A stretch of DNA of 64,000 nucleotides, taken from Streptomyces sp. CC0208. GTDB lineage: Bacteria > Actinomycetota > Actinomycetes > Streptomycetales > Streptomycetaceae. Numbering within the stretch: the stretch's first letter is position 1; the number at the start of each line of letters is the position of its first letter. The notes under the pieces were generated by a model. It was not told the origin of the DNA. It saw nothing but the letters and a program-made list of their open reading frames with translations, and made no database searches. Where the stretch lies: assembly GCF_003443735.1 (NCBI RefSeq), contig NZ_CP031969.1:6076001-6140000 (forward strand), given 5' to 3'. The translations under genes were made by a program, and so were the position numbers. This document shows, in pieces, positions 43,793 through 52,076 of the stretch.

Positions 43793-44959
43793 TCATACCG
43801 GCTGCGGCGCGGGGTCCAGCGCGGGGGCGTGCGGGTAGGCGGCCGTCCGGTGCTGGAAGGAGAGGATCTTCGGGTTCTGGACGACGCCGTCGCGGATCTC
43901 GATGGCCTTGCTCACCGTGGCGTCCGCGTCCCACGCCGCCGGGCCGGTCAGGACCTTGCGCAGATAGGGGAGGAGCGCCTCGCTGATCTCCCAGGTGGCG
44001 GAGTTCCACAGGTGGGACGGGCTGTGGTCCACGCCGTAGTAGTGGCATCCCGGCCCGACCAGGGGCATCGGGTCGCTGAAGGTGGTCGGACGGGCCCAGG
44101 AGAAGCCCATGCCCTCGTCGCAGGAGACGTCGACGAAGAAGGAGCCCGGCCGGAACAGGGCGAGTTCCTCCTCGTTGACGAACGTCAGGGGCGCGTCCGT
44201 GTCCTGCCTCACGCAGTTGACGACGATGTCGAACCCGGCGAGGTACTCCGCGAGGGGCACGGGCCCGGCCGGGGTGAGTGCCTGGAGGCGCGACGGATCG
44301 TCCTCCAGCTCCTCGAAGTGGTTCATCACGACCGACGGCATCGGTGAGGCCACCGCGGCCGCGGCGCGCTGGGTGAGCACGGTGACGTCGGAGACTCCCA
44401 TGGCTCCCAGGCCGGTGACCGCTCCGCGCGCCGTGGCGCCGAAGCTGATGACCACGGCGCGCAGCCGCCGTCCGTAGCTGCCGGTCAGCCCGCCGAGCTG
44501 TAGGGCGTGCAGCACCGAGCAGTAGCCCGCGAGCTCGTTGTTCTTGTGGAACACATGGACACTGAAGGCGCCCGTGGACGTCCAGTGGTTCATGGCCTCC
44601 CAGGCGATCAGGGTCAGCCGGCGGTCGATGGCGAGCTGCGTCATCTGCTCGTCCTGCACGCAGTGCGGCCATCCCCACAGCACCTGGCCCTCGCGCAGCG
44701 CGGCCACGTCGTCGTGCATGGGCTTGGGCAGCAGCATGACGTCGCACCCGGCGAGGAGCTCATCGCGGGAGCGCAGTCCCGCCACGAGCGGTCGCAGCGC
44801 TTCGTCGGCGACGCCGAACCGTTCGCCGTAGCCCTGTTCGAGGAAGATCCTCTGCCGTAGGTCCGGGGCGATCCGGTCGAGGTGGGCGGGATGCAAGGGC
44901 AGACGGAACTCGTTCTCCTTGCGGGAGGAGGCGAACACTCCGAGACTCAAAAGGCTCAT
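43793..44959 (-). CDS. N5-(carboxyethyl)ornithine synthase/alanine dehydrogenase-like enzyme
   Basis: A 388-residue member of the AlaDH/PNT superfamily: N-terminal catalytic domain (SRKENEFRLPLHPAHLDRI and MLLPKPMHDDVAALREGQVL) and a Rossmann domain (RAVVISFGATARGAVTGLGA). Resemblance is to the Lactococcus enzyme that joins ornithine and pyruvate reductively; alanine or saccharopine-type dehydrogenase activity is also possible. ATG 44959 is chosen because AGGAAG precedes it; two more ATGs lie upstream. It is transcribed after a 90-residue CxxC protein and may form an operon with it. Confidence 0.75.
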   Translation of the reverse strand: MSLLSLGVFASSRKENEFRLPLHPAHLDRIAPDLRQRIFLEQGYGERFGVADEALRPLVAGLRSRDELLAGCDVMLLPKPMHDDVAALREGQVLWGWPHCVQDEQMTQLAIDRRLTLIAWEAMNHWTSTGAFSVHVFHKNNELAGYCSVLHALQLGGLTGSYGRRLRAVVISFGATARGAVTGLGAMGVSDVTVLTQRAAAAVASPMPSVVMNHFEELEDDPSRLQALTPAGPVPLAEYLAGFDIVVNCVRQDTDAPLTFVNEEELALFRPGSFFVDVSCDEGMGFSWARPTTFSDPMPLVGPGCHYYGVDHSPSHLWNSATWEISEALLPYLRKVLTGPAAWDADATVSKAIEIRDGVVQNPKILSFQHRTAAYPHAPALDPAPQPV

Positions 44960-45000
44960 ACGCTTCCTCATCATTTCTTTCGGTCGTTTCGTTCGGCGTC

Positions 45001-45273
45001 CTACGTGGGCGGACTGCCGTGGGCGCGCACGCGCTCGGCCAAGGGGAGGGGTGTCTCGTCCAGACCGTCGACCGACCCGCCGGCCATGCGCGCACACGTG
45101 CCGCGGCAGGCGAGCAGCTGCTTGTCGTCGCGGTGGGCGACCACGACCGCCTCCGTGCCGGGTGCGTACCGGTAGTCGGTGCCGCAGATGAGGCAGGCGA
45201 GTCCCGAGAGCATCTCCGGGGTCGGTTCGCGGCGGCCGCGGCGGTGGCCGGAGATCGAGTCCTGTGAATACAT
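45001..45273 (-). CDS. Small conserved CxxC protein
   Basis: A 90-residue soluble protein with LACLICGTDYRYAPGTEAVV (a CxxC knuckle) and LLACRGTCARMAG (a second Cys pair), which could bind one zinc. Family unknown to me. ATG 45273 has GAGGAT ahead. It precedes the ornithine-synthase-like gene by 41 nt in the same direction. Confidence 0.6.
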   Translation of the reverse strand: MYSQDSISGHRRGRREPTPEMLSGLACLICGTDYRYAPGTEAVVVAHRDDKQLLACRGTCARMAGGSVDGLDETPLPLAERVRAHGSPPT

Positions 45274-45810
45274 GCGTCCGGATCCTCTTGATCGGTTCAG
45301 GGCGTACGCCGGATGCCGGAATGCCCGAGGACATTCCGAGCACATTCCGATGGGGGAGATCCGCTACCGCGCTGCGCGGGACCGGATACGGGAGGGGGCG
45401 TGGCAGTACGAGCCAAGCGGCATGGTGCGGCTCTCTTCCGGCCGGATCCGAGATGCGCCGGCCTGTGCCGTTCTCCGAGGGCGACGCCGAAACGGGTGAC
45501 GGCGTGCGAGGTGCGCCCGGTCTCGCAACCGTACTCCCCTCCAGACCCGGCGCGTACCGGACCGGGGCTCCCGAGCGGTCGCCGGGAGCGCTGTCGAGCC
45601 CTTGCCGGACCCGGTGGGAACGTTCTGTGCGCACCGGTCGTTCCAGCGAGTGGTTGTAGTTGGAGTTTGCGAACGTTGAGCGCCCGCGGAGTTCTGCCGG
45701 CGGGCGTTCCGTCGTTTCCAGGGTTTTCTTCGACGGCCGGCGACCAACAGCCCGGGATCGCGCGATCGCGCACGGACCCGACCTACTCGCCATCTCGAAG
45801 GAGACGTCAC
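45274..45810. other. Gene-free stretch upstream of the desaturase
   Basis: About 540 nt with open frames on both strands but none with a recognisable domain or good start. It includes GGAACG and CGTTCC arms around 45618-45644 and a less GC-rich stretch (GTTGTAGTTGGAGTTTGCG, 45654) that may hold the desaturase promoter. Confidence 0.4.
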
Positions 45811-46917
45811 ATGTCCGTGAGCACCGACACCATCGACCGGGGCCCCGATCCGGTGACCCCGTACGCAGGGCCGACGGACCCTCCTGCGGAGACCCGGGGG
45901 AGCGACTACGCCGTGCTCTGCCGTGAGGTGAAGGGGAGCGGGCTACTCAAGCGGCGGCCGGGCTACTACTCCGTCAAGGTCGGCGCGAACCTCCTCCTGC
46001 TGGCCGCCGGCTGGACCGCCTTCGCCCTGATCGGCCAGTCGTGGTGGCAGCTGCTGACGGCCGCCTTCCTCGCCGTGATGTTCACCCAGACGGGATTCAT
46101 CGGGCACGACGCCGGACACCAGCAGATCGCGGGCTCCAAGCGCGTCAACAATGTGCTCGGCCGTGTGCACGCCGACCTGCTGATCGGCCTCAGTTACGGC
46201 TGGTGGATCACCAAGCACAACCGCCACCACTCCCACCCGAACCACGTCGACCGCGACCCCGACATCGCCGACGGCGCGATCGCCTTCACCGAGGACCAGG
46301 CCCGCGTCCGCAGCGGGGCGTACGCCTGGCTGGGCCGCCACCAGGCCTGGCTGTTCTTCCCGATGCTGCTGCTGGAAGGACTCGCCCTGCACGTCGCCGG
46401 CGTACGGGCCCTGCTCGACCGCACCGGCACGGCGACCTCGCGGACGACCAAGGCGGCCGAGGCCGGCCTGCTGACGGCACATCTCGTCGGCTATGTCGCC
46501 GCACTGTTCCTGGTCCTGACCCCCGTGCAGGCCGTGGTCTTCCTCCTCGTGCACCAGGGCCTGTTCGGCCTGTACATGGGGTGCTCGTTCGCCCCGAACC
46601 ACAAGGGCATGGCCCTGTTCGGCAAGGACGACAAGGTCGACTTCCTGCGCCGGCAGGTACTGACGTCGCGCAACATCCGGGGTCACCGACTCACCGACTT
46701 CGCGCTCGGCGGGCTCAACTACCAGATCGAGCACCACCTGTTCCCCTCCATGCCGCGGCCCAGCCTGCGCCATGCCCAGGAACTCGTGCGCACCTACTGC
46801 GCCCGGCACGGCATCGCGTACCACGAGACGGGGCTCCTCGACTCCTACGCCCAGGTGCTGCGGCACCTCCACGCGGTCGGTGGCCCGCTGCGGCTGCGCC
46901 CCGAGCTGGAGTACTGA
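45811..46917 (+). CDS. Membrane fatty acid desaturase
   Basis: A 368-residue integral membrane di-iron desaturase. All three histidine boxes are present: HDAGHQ (near 97), HNRHHSHPN (near 130) and QIEHHLFP (near 308), the last in the front-end/acyl-lipid style. Four to five membrane helices surround them. It would introduce a double bond into acyl chains, with electrons from ferredoxin or NADPH reductase, for membrane fluidity under cold or stress. ATG 45811 has GAAGGAG ahead. Confidence 0.92.
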   Translation: MSVSTDTIDRGPDPVTPYAGPTDPPAETRGSDYAVLCREVKGSGLLKRRPGYYSVKVGANLLLLAAGWTAFALIGQSWWQLLTAAFLAVMFTQTGFIGHDAGHQQIAGSKRVNNVLGRVHADLLIGLSYGWWITKHNRHHSHPNHVDRDPDIADGAIAFTEDQARVRSGAYAWLGRHQAWLFFPMLLLEGLALHVAGVRALLDRTGTATSRTTKAAEAGLLTAHLVGYVAALFLVLTPVQAVVFLLVHQGLFGLYMGCSFAPNHKGMALFGKDDKVDFLRRQVLTSRNIRGHRLTDFALGGLNYQIEHHLFPSMPRPSLRHAQELVRTYCARHGIAYHETGLLDSYAQVLRHLHAVGGPLRLRPELEY

Positions 46918-47032
46918 GCGTCCGGGGTCCGAGCCCCACCGCCCTTCGGCATGGGTCACGAGAAAGTCCGACCCGCAGGGCAGTCGAACCCCCTTCCCCA
47001 CCCGTCTTTACAGGGGAACGAGGGAGGGCGCA

Positions 47033-47554
47033 TTGAACGCCGACGAGGAACGCCAGTTCCGCGAGTTCGTGGCGGCGCGGTCGAGATCGCTGCTGCACAC
47101 GGCCTACCTGCTGACCGGGGACTGGGAGCAGGGCCGCGACCTGCTCCAGACCGCGCTCGCCGCCACCGCTCGGCGCTGGTCGAAGCTGCGGGACCGGGAG
47201 CAGCCGGAGATCTATGTGCGCCGGGCGCTCTACCACGCCCAGGTGGACCGCTTCCGACTGCTCAGCTGGGGACGGGAGACGGTCACCGACACCCTGCCGG
47301 ACCAGCCGTCCGCGCAGGTCACCGACTGGGCCGACACCGTGGCCCAGCGGCAGGACATCATGGCCGCGCTGCGGCGGCTGCCCAAGCGCCAGCGCGCGGT
47401 GATCGTGCTGCGCTACTTCGAGGACCGGCCGGACGAGGAGATCGCCGCGATTCTGGGCGTCGCCCAGGGGACGGTCCGCAGCCAGACCCACAAGGCGCTC
47501 GCCTCTTTGCGCACCTCCCTGTCCACTGCCTCCGGAAGGGGCGTCGTCGCATGA
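47033..47554 (+). CDS. ECF sigma factor, SigE subfamily
   Basis: A 173-residue ECF sigma factor: region 2 (FREFVAARSRSLLHTAYLLT, then GDWEQGRDLLQTALAATARRW) and region 4 (RLPKRQRAVIVLRYFEDRPD, then EEIAAILGVAQGTVRSQTHK). This is the actinobacterial SigE-like type. Start is TTG 47033, with GGGAGGG four bases ahead. It overlaps the next gene by 4 nt, the usual layout for a sigma factor and its membrane partner. Confidence 0.9.
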   Translation: MNADEERQFREFVAARSRSLLHTAYLLTGDWEQGRDLLQTALAATARRWSKLRDREQPEIYVRRALYHAQVDRFRLLSWGRETVTDTLPDQPSAQVTDWADTVAQRQDIMAALRRLPKRQRAVIVLRYFEDRPDEEIAAILGVAQGTVRSQTHKALASLRTSLSTASGRGVVA

Positions 47555-48243
47555 ACGACTCGACCGAACACCCGCTGCGCGCCGCCCTGCACGCCGAGGT
47601 CCGGGAGAGCGCCGACGCCGCCGGTGCCCGGCTGGCCGGACTCGCCGACGGCGCGTTGCGGATCGCCCGGCGGCGGCAGCGGCTGGTCCGCGCCGGGGCC
47701 GGCGTCGCCGTCGCCGCCGCGGTCGCCGCCGCCTGGGTGGCCGTCCCGGACGGGACGACCCCGCGCGGGCACGTGGTGCCGCCCGCGGCAGGGGACAGCA
47801 CCGGGAAGGCGGCCCTGATGTCCCTCCTGCCGGTCACCTCGTCCACGGAGGGCGCCTGCGCCCCCGGCAGCGGCGGTTACACCGTGCGGGCGAGCGCGAG
47901 CCACCCGGAGCTCTGCGTCCGGGCCGACCGGGCCAAGGGCATGACCGACGTCCGGGTCGCCTCCGCCAAGGCGGTCAAGAGCAGCGTCGTCGGCACCTGG
48001 CAGGTCGAGGTGACGTTCAACTCCGCCGACCGGACCCGGTTCGCCGCCCTCACCGGCTCCGTCGCCCCGGCCCCGCCCCCGCGCAACGAAATCGCCATCA
48101 TCGTCGACGGCAAGCTGTGGGGCATGCCCTACGTGAGGACCTCGATCACCGGCGGCCGTCTGGAGATCGCCGGGGCCTACTCCGGGGACCTCACCAGCGC
48201 CGCCGTCCACGACCTCGCCCACCGTCTGGACCCCGGCAGGTGA
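47551..48243 (+). CDS. Membrane protein with SecD-like P1-head domain, probable ECF partner
   Basis: A 230-residue protein: cytoplasmic N-terminus with ALRIARRRQRLVRAG, one membrane helix (about 52-72, Ala/Val-rich), then an extracytoplasmic domain with WQVEVTFNSADRTRFAALTG and GRLEIAGAYSGDLTSAAVHD, resembling the SecD P1-head subdomain. It overlaps the sigma gene, so it is a candidate anti-sigma or sensor; no zinc-binding anti-sigma motif is seen. Confidence 0.75.
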   Translation: MNDSTEHPLRAALHAEVRESADAAGARLAGLADGALRIARRRQRLVRAGAGVAVAAAVAAAWVAVPDGTTPRGHVVPPAAGDSTGKAALMSLLPVTSSTEGACAPGSGGYTVRASASHPELCVRADRAKGMTDVRVASAKAVKSSVVGTWQVEVTFNSADRTRFAALTGSVAPAPPPRNEIAIIVDGKLWGMPYVRTSITGGRLEIAGAYSGDLTSAAVHDLAHRLDPGR

Positions 48244-48245
48244 CC

Positions 48246-48261
48246 CGAGTGCCGGCACTCG
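48246..48261. terminator. 16-bp perfect palindrome between convergent genes
   Basis: CGAGTGCCGGCACTCG starts 3 nt after the ECF partner stop. It lies between convergent genes and may aid termination. Confidence 0.4.
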
Positions 48262-48301
48262 CACAGGTGATCCGACGCCGAGGGTGACCCGATCTGACGA
48301 C

Positions 48302-48817
48302 CTACGTCTCGGAGAGCTCCGCGCGCAGGGTGTCGCGCAGGCGGCGCAGGTCGTCCGCGGGGCGGCCCAGGCCGTTGAGGCGCAGCCGGGCCGCCTCGGT
48401 GCGGTCGCCGGGGCGGACGGTGCAGGCCAGGTTCATCGAGGCGCGCAGCATCCACAGGTCGTAGGCGAGCAGCCGGACCGCGCGGGCCTGGGCCGTCACC
48501 AGGTCCGGGTCGGTGGTGCCCACGTCCTGGAGCCGGGCGCGCAGCCGGTGCAGGGCGATGCTCTGCTGCCCGCAGTCCCGGGCCGTCCCGCGGGACACCG
48601 GGCCGGGCTCGCCGCACGCGGCGACCGCCTCGTCGGCCGGCGGCTGCGCGGCCACCGCCTCGTCCAGTACGGCGACGAGCGCCCTCAACTGGTCGGGCCG
48701 CGACGGTCCGACGAGGGCCGGGCGGCGGTGCACCAGGGAGCGCAGGAACGGCCGTACGGCCGCGAGCCACCGGACGGCGCGGGGTGCGAGCCCGTTCGGA
48801 GCTGTGCCTGTGCGCAT
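48302..48817 (-). CDS. Hypothetical protein
   Basis: A 171-residue, Arg/Ala/Leu-rich, helical, soluble protein with no signal peptide and no recognised motif. It is convergent with the ECF operon. ATG 48817 has AGGGGC ahead. Coding bias looks normal, so it is likely real. Confidence 0.55.
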   Translation of the reverse strand: MRTGTAPNGLAPRAVRWLAAVRPFLRSLVHRRPALVGPSRPDQLRALVAVLDEAVAAQPPADEAVAACGEPGPVSRGTARDCGQQSIALHRLRARLQDVGTTDPDLVTAQARAVRLLAYDLWMLRASMNLACTVRPGDRTEAARLRLNGLGRPADDLRRLRDTLRAELSET

Positions 48818-49133
48818 GGCCCCTCCTGGCGTCCGTGGCGTCCGTGGCGACCGGGCCCCGACAGGCCCTCGCGGGCGCGGAGAACCGGCTTCCGGCCGCC
48901 GCGTTCCTCCAGTGTGCGCCTCGCGCGCGGCCGGGTGTTCCTTCGCGTCCTGTCCGACAAGGCTTGATCGGGCGTTCTCGGGGGTAGTTCTCCTCCCCCG
49001 GGGGTAGTGGGAGGCGGTGCGGTCGTCCCGGGGAGGTAGGGCAGGTGCCTTCGAGGGCACGATGTGCGGGCGGGTCTCGACGGCGAGGCTGGTTCGTGTC
49101 GGGGAACAGGAATCCAGGCCCGAGGAGGGCGCC
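48818..49133. promoter_or_regulatory. Upstream region with two GGGTAG boxes
   Basis: About 315 nt without a recognised gene. GCTT, 16 bases, GGGTAG (48962-48987) fits a SigB-type promoter, and a second GGGTAG lies at 49002. They point toward the small ORF at 49134. Confidence 0.35.
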
Positions 49134-49244
49134 ATGAACCGCCAGATCCGTGTTCGCGTCAGCCGTCGGCCCTCGTCCTCCCGTGACACCCGGCAGCCCG
49201 AGATCGACCGCAGGACACCGTCGGGACGGCTGCTGCCGTACTGA
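49134..49244 (+). CDS. Possible 36-residue basic peptide
   Basis: ATG 49134 follows CGAGGAGGGC, an excellent ribosome site. The product is short, Arg/Ser-rich and disordered-looking (MNRQIRVRVSRRPSSSRD). No family recognised; the ribosome site is the main support. Confidence 0.4.
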   Translation: MNRQIRVRVSRRPSSSRDTRQPEIDRRTPSGRLLPY

Positions 49245-49269
49245 CGCCCCAACGGCCCACGACCGCCGG

Positions 49270-49941
49270 TCAGTTCAGACAGCGGTCGATCGCCGTCCGC
49301 AGCGCTTGGCGTAGTTCGGGCGACGGCAGCGGGCCACCGCCCTCCGCGCCGGCCGTGACCACCGCGGCGACCTTGCGCAGTTTGGTGTTGGAGAGCTGGG
49401 AGGCCTCCCGCAGGACGTTCCACGCCTGGTCCGAGGAGCAGGCGTGGGTGGCCATCAGGACTCCGCGCGCCTGGTCGATGACCGGGCGGGTGGCGATCGC
49501 CTGCCGGAGCTGCTCGACCTCCGTGCGCAGCCGGTCCAGCTGCTGGGTGCGCTCCAGGACCATCGAGGAGGGCACGGGCTCCCAACGCGTTCCGGGGCCG
49601 TGCAGCGGATCGTCGGGGTCCAGACCGGCCATCTCCAGGACGCGGCGCGGCTGTTCGGCCCAGCCGGTCGCCGTCACCCGTACGCGACGGCGACGGCCGT
49701 AGGTGTCGAGGACTTCCAGGAACTGCAGTCCCGTCGTGTCCATGAAGGTGACACCGGTCATGTCCAGGTCGACCCGGTCGGTGTCCTCCGGCAGCCGGGC
49801 CAGGGTCCTGCCCAGGGCGTCCGCACAGCCGTGGATCAGCTCGCCGCGGGCGACGAGCACGGCCCTGCCCCCGTCCACGCTGCTGTCCAGGGCCAGGGTG
49901 TCCGGCCGCCCCGCGAGCGATGTGTGTGTCGCTGACCTCAT
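49270..49941 (-). CDS. STAS-ANTAR regulatory protein
   Basis: A 223-residue two-domain regulator. Residues about 15-115 are a STAS anti-anti-sigma domain (DRVDLDMTGVTFMDTTGLQF; the Thr/Ser after Asp is the usual phosphorylation site). Residues about 130-190 are an ANTAR RNA-binding domain (LEQLRQAIATRPVIDQARGV, LMATHACSSDQAWNVLREAS). This links partner-switch phosphorylation to transcription antitermination. ATG 49941 has GAGG ahead. It is divergent from the MEDS-HATPase gene. Confidence 0.9.
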   Translation of the reverse strand: MRSATHTSLAGRPDTLALDSSVDGGRAVLVARGELIHGCADALGRTLARLPEDTDRVDLDMTGVTFMDTTGLQFLEVLDTYGRRRRVRVTATGWAEQPRRVLEMAGLDPDDPLHGPGTRWEPVPSSMVLERTQQLDRLRTEVEQLRQAIATRPVIDQARGVLMATHACSSDQAWNVLREASQLSNTKLRKVAAVVTAGAEGGGPLPSPELRQALRTAIDRCLN

Positions 49942-50271
49942 GTCCGCCTCGCTGCTCCCCACAGTCGTCACGACGTTGAGTCACCGATCGCCGCCGGTTT
50001 CCGGCCCGGCCCAAGGGTGTGGCGGTGCGGGATCCGGCGGTGCTGGGATGCGCCTGCCCGGCTCCTCGGGGAGTACACCCGGCCCGACGGGGCGTGATGG
50101 GCGCACTCGGGGGGTAAACGCGGTCTCATCCAGGTCTTGGCAGGAGACGTTTCGGGAGGGGAGCCGTATCGGAGGGGAGAGAGGCTGGTCGGCAGAGTGA
50201 GGAGTGGGTGTGAAAGTCCGGTACAAGGTGCCGAGGCGCCGCCTTCCGGCGGGCGGGAACAGGGTGACGCC
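49942..50271. promoter_or_regulatory. Divergent region between STAS-ANTAR and MEDS-HATPase genes
   Basis: About 330 nt. The plus-strand frame of the MEDS gene is open back to 50137 but lacks a good start there. I recognise no gene; GGGGGGTAAACG (50109) is the most promoter-like stretch. Confidence 0.35.
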
Positions 50272-51237
50272 GTGGTGAACGCGGTGACCGAGGCGGCGGA
50301 TCCGTTCGTGCATCCCGCCCTCTTCTACCGCGACGAGCGGGAGTACCTGGCCGCAGTGGTGCCGTTCGTGCACAAGGCGCTCGCCGCCGGGGAACCGGTC
50401 GCCGTGGCCGTGCCCACCGAGAACCTGCGGCTGCTGAAGGCGGAGATCGGCGCCGAGAAGGACGTACGGTTCCTCGACATGCGGGAGGCCGGGCGCAACC
50501 CCGGCCGGATCATCCCGGGGGTGCTGCGCGCCTTCGCCGACGCCCAGCCGCCCGGCACCCGGGTGCGGATCGTCGGCGAACCGATCTGGGCCGGCCGCTC
50601 GGCCGTCGAGTACCCCGCGTGCGTCCAGCACGAGGCGCTGATCAACGCCGCCTTCCGGGGCCGCCAGGTCACCATCCTGTGCCCCTACGACACCCGCCGC
50701 CTCCCCCCGCAGGTCGTCGCCGACGCCCACGCCACCCACCCCGTGGTCGTCGACGCCGGTTCCGGGCGGGAGGAGGAGAGCGGACGGTACGACTTCGAGG
50801 CCGTGCACGCCCGCTACAACGCCCCGTTGCCCCCGGCCCCGGATGTGGCCGCCCACGCCTTCGTCGCCGATGTGCTCGGCGAGATCCGGCACTTCGCGTC
50901 CGACGCGGCCGAGCGGTTCGGGCTCGTGCGGCCCCGGCTCGACGACCTGGCGCTGGCCGTCGCCGAGCTGACCACCAACAGCGTGGTGCACGGCGGTGGT
51001 TCGGGCCTGCTGCGGGTGTGGGCGGAGGACGGGCACGTGGTGTGCGAGGTCCGCGACCAGGGACACCTCGCCGACCCGCTGGCCGGCCGCCGGCCGCCCT
51101 CCCGGGACCAGTTCGGCGGTCGCGGCCTCCTCATGGTCAACCTCGTCGCCGACCTCGTGCGCGTGCACACCGGGCCGGACGGCACGACGGTCCGCTGCTG
51201 GTTCGCCGTCCGACCCGCCGACCTGAAAGTCGTTTAA
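50272..51237 (+). CDS. MEDS-domain sensor with HATPase anti-sigma-type kinase
   Basis: A 321-residue protein: MEDS domain (about 10-170: HPALFYRDEREYLAAVVPFV and EPIWAGRSAVEYPACVQHEA), then an RsbW-like HATPase_c domain (LAVAELTTNSVVHGGGSGLL, with FGGRGLLMVNLVADLV as the glycine box). MEDS domains are methanogen/DcmR-type sensory modules. It would phosphorylate a STAS protein; the neighbouring STAS-ANTAR product is the natural candidate. Start GTG 50272 (GTG 50275 equally possible). Confidence 0.87.
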   Translation: MVNAVTEAADPFVHPALFYRDEREYLAAVVPFVHKALAAGEPVAVAVPTENLRLLKAEIGAEKDVRFLDMREAGRNPGRIIPGVLRAFADAQPPGTRVRIVGEPIWAGRSAVEYPACVQHEALINAAFRGRQVTILCPYDTRRLPPQVVADAHATHPVVVDAGSGREEESGRYDFEAVHARYNAPLPPAPDVAAHAFVADVLGEIRHFASDAAERFGLVRPRLDDLALAVAELTTNSVVHGGGSGLLRVWAEDGHVVCEVRDQGHLADPLAGRRPPSRDQFGGRGLLMVNLVADLVRVHTGPDGTTVRCWFAVRPADLKVV

Positions 51238-51425
51238 CGCACTCAGCGCCGGGAGATGGATGTTGCGACCCCATCGTCCTCGCTCGGCACGAGCGCCTAC
51301 GACACCCACCCGGATCCTGTCCGCCAGGTGAACTCCCCTCGTTGGTCAGGGTGTTTCCCCGATCCGTCGGGAAAAGTACAAACTGATCCACAGAGCTCGT
51401 CGTGACACAGGCAGGGGTGGGACGC

Positions 51426-52055
51426 ATGGTCGGACAGGAACGCGCGGAGGTCACCCGGTCGGCCATCCTCGACGGGGCGGCCCGCGCCTTCGACGCCGAG
51501 GGCTACCACGGGACGTCGCTCGGGGACATCGTCAAGGAGGCCGGAGTGACGAAGGGCGCGCTGTACCTCCACTTCGGTTCGAAGGAGGAGCTCGCCCAGG
51601 CCCTCGTCGACGAGCAGTTCACCGCCCTGGAGTCGGTCACGGACACGGGCAGGCCCGGGGTGCAGACCGTCATCGACATCGTGCACTCCATGGCCCGGCG
51701 GCTGCCGGCGGACGTCCGGGTGCGGGCCGGCATCCGCCTGGTCATCGACCAGAGCTCCAAGGCGGGCCTCGTCAGCGAGCCGTACACCCGGTGGATCGAG
51801 CTCTTCCGGGAGTGCCTCGTGCAGGCCCAGCGGCGCGGGGACGTGAAGGCGGACCTCGACCCCGGACGGGTGGCCCGGCTGGTCGTCGGCTCCTGGACCG
51901 GACTGCAGCTCAGCTCCCAAGTCCTCAGCGGGCGGGCCGACCTGACCGAGGAGACCACCCTCATGTGGGAGATGCTGCTGCCGAGCATCGTGCCGCCGCG
52001 GCGGCTGGAAAGGTTCCACCCCGAGGGCACGGCCCGGGTGCCCGAGATGGTCTGA
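51426..52055 (+). CDS. TetR-family regulator, gamma-butyrolactone-receptor-like (ScbR/ArpA type)
   Basis: A 209-residue regulator with VGQERAEVTRSAILDGAARA, FDAEGYHGTSLGDIVKEAGV and TKGALYLHFGSKEELAQAL, the N-terminus typical of ArpA/ScbR autoregulator receptors, and a C-terminal pocket with conserved Trp residues (YTRWIELF, VGSWTGLQLSS). Such proteins bind butyrolactones, or as pseudo-receptors bind antibiotics, and control secondary metabolism. No afsA-like synthase is nearby. ATG 51426 is preferred to GTG 51402. Confidence 0.85.
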   Translation: MVGQERAEVTRSAILDGAARAFDAEGYHGTSLGDIVKEAGVTKGALYLHFGSKEELAQALVDEQFTALESVTDTGRPGVQTVIDIVHSMARRLPADVRVRAGIRLVIDQSSKAGLVSEPYTRWIELFRECLVQAQRRGDVKADLDPGRVARLVVGSWTGLQLSSQVLSGRADLTEETTLMWEMLLPSIVPPRRLERFHPEGTARVPEMV

Positions 52056-52076
52056 GGGGGCCCGCAGGGGCCACCC

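Noticed and set aside
45313..45810. N-terminal extension of the desaturase, or a separate small gene
   Set aside because: No motif or ribosome site; ATG 45811 has an excellent site and fits family length.
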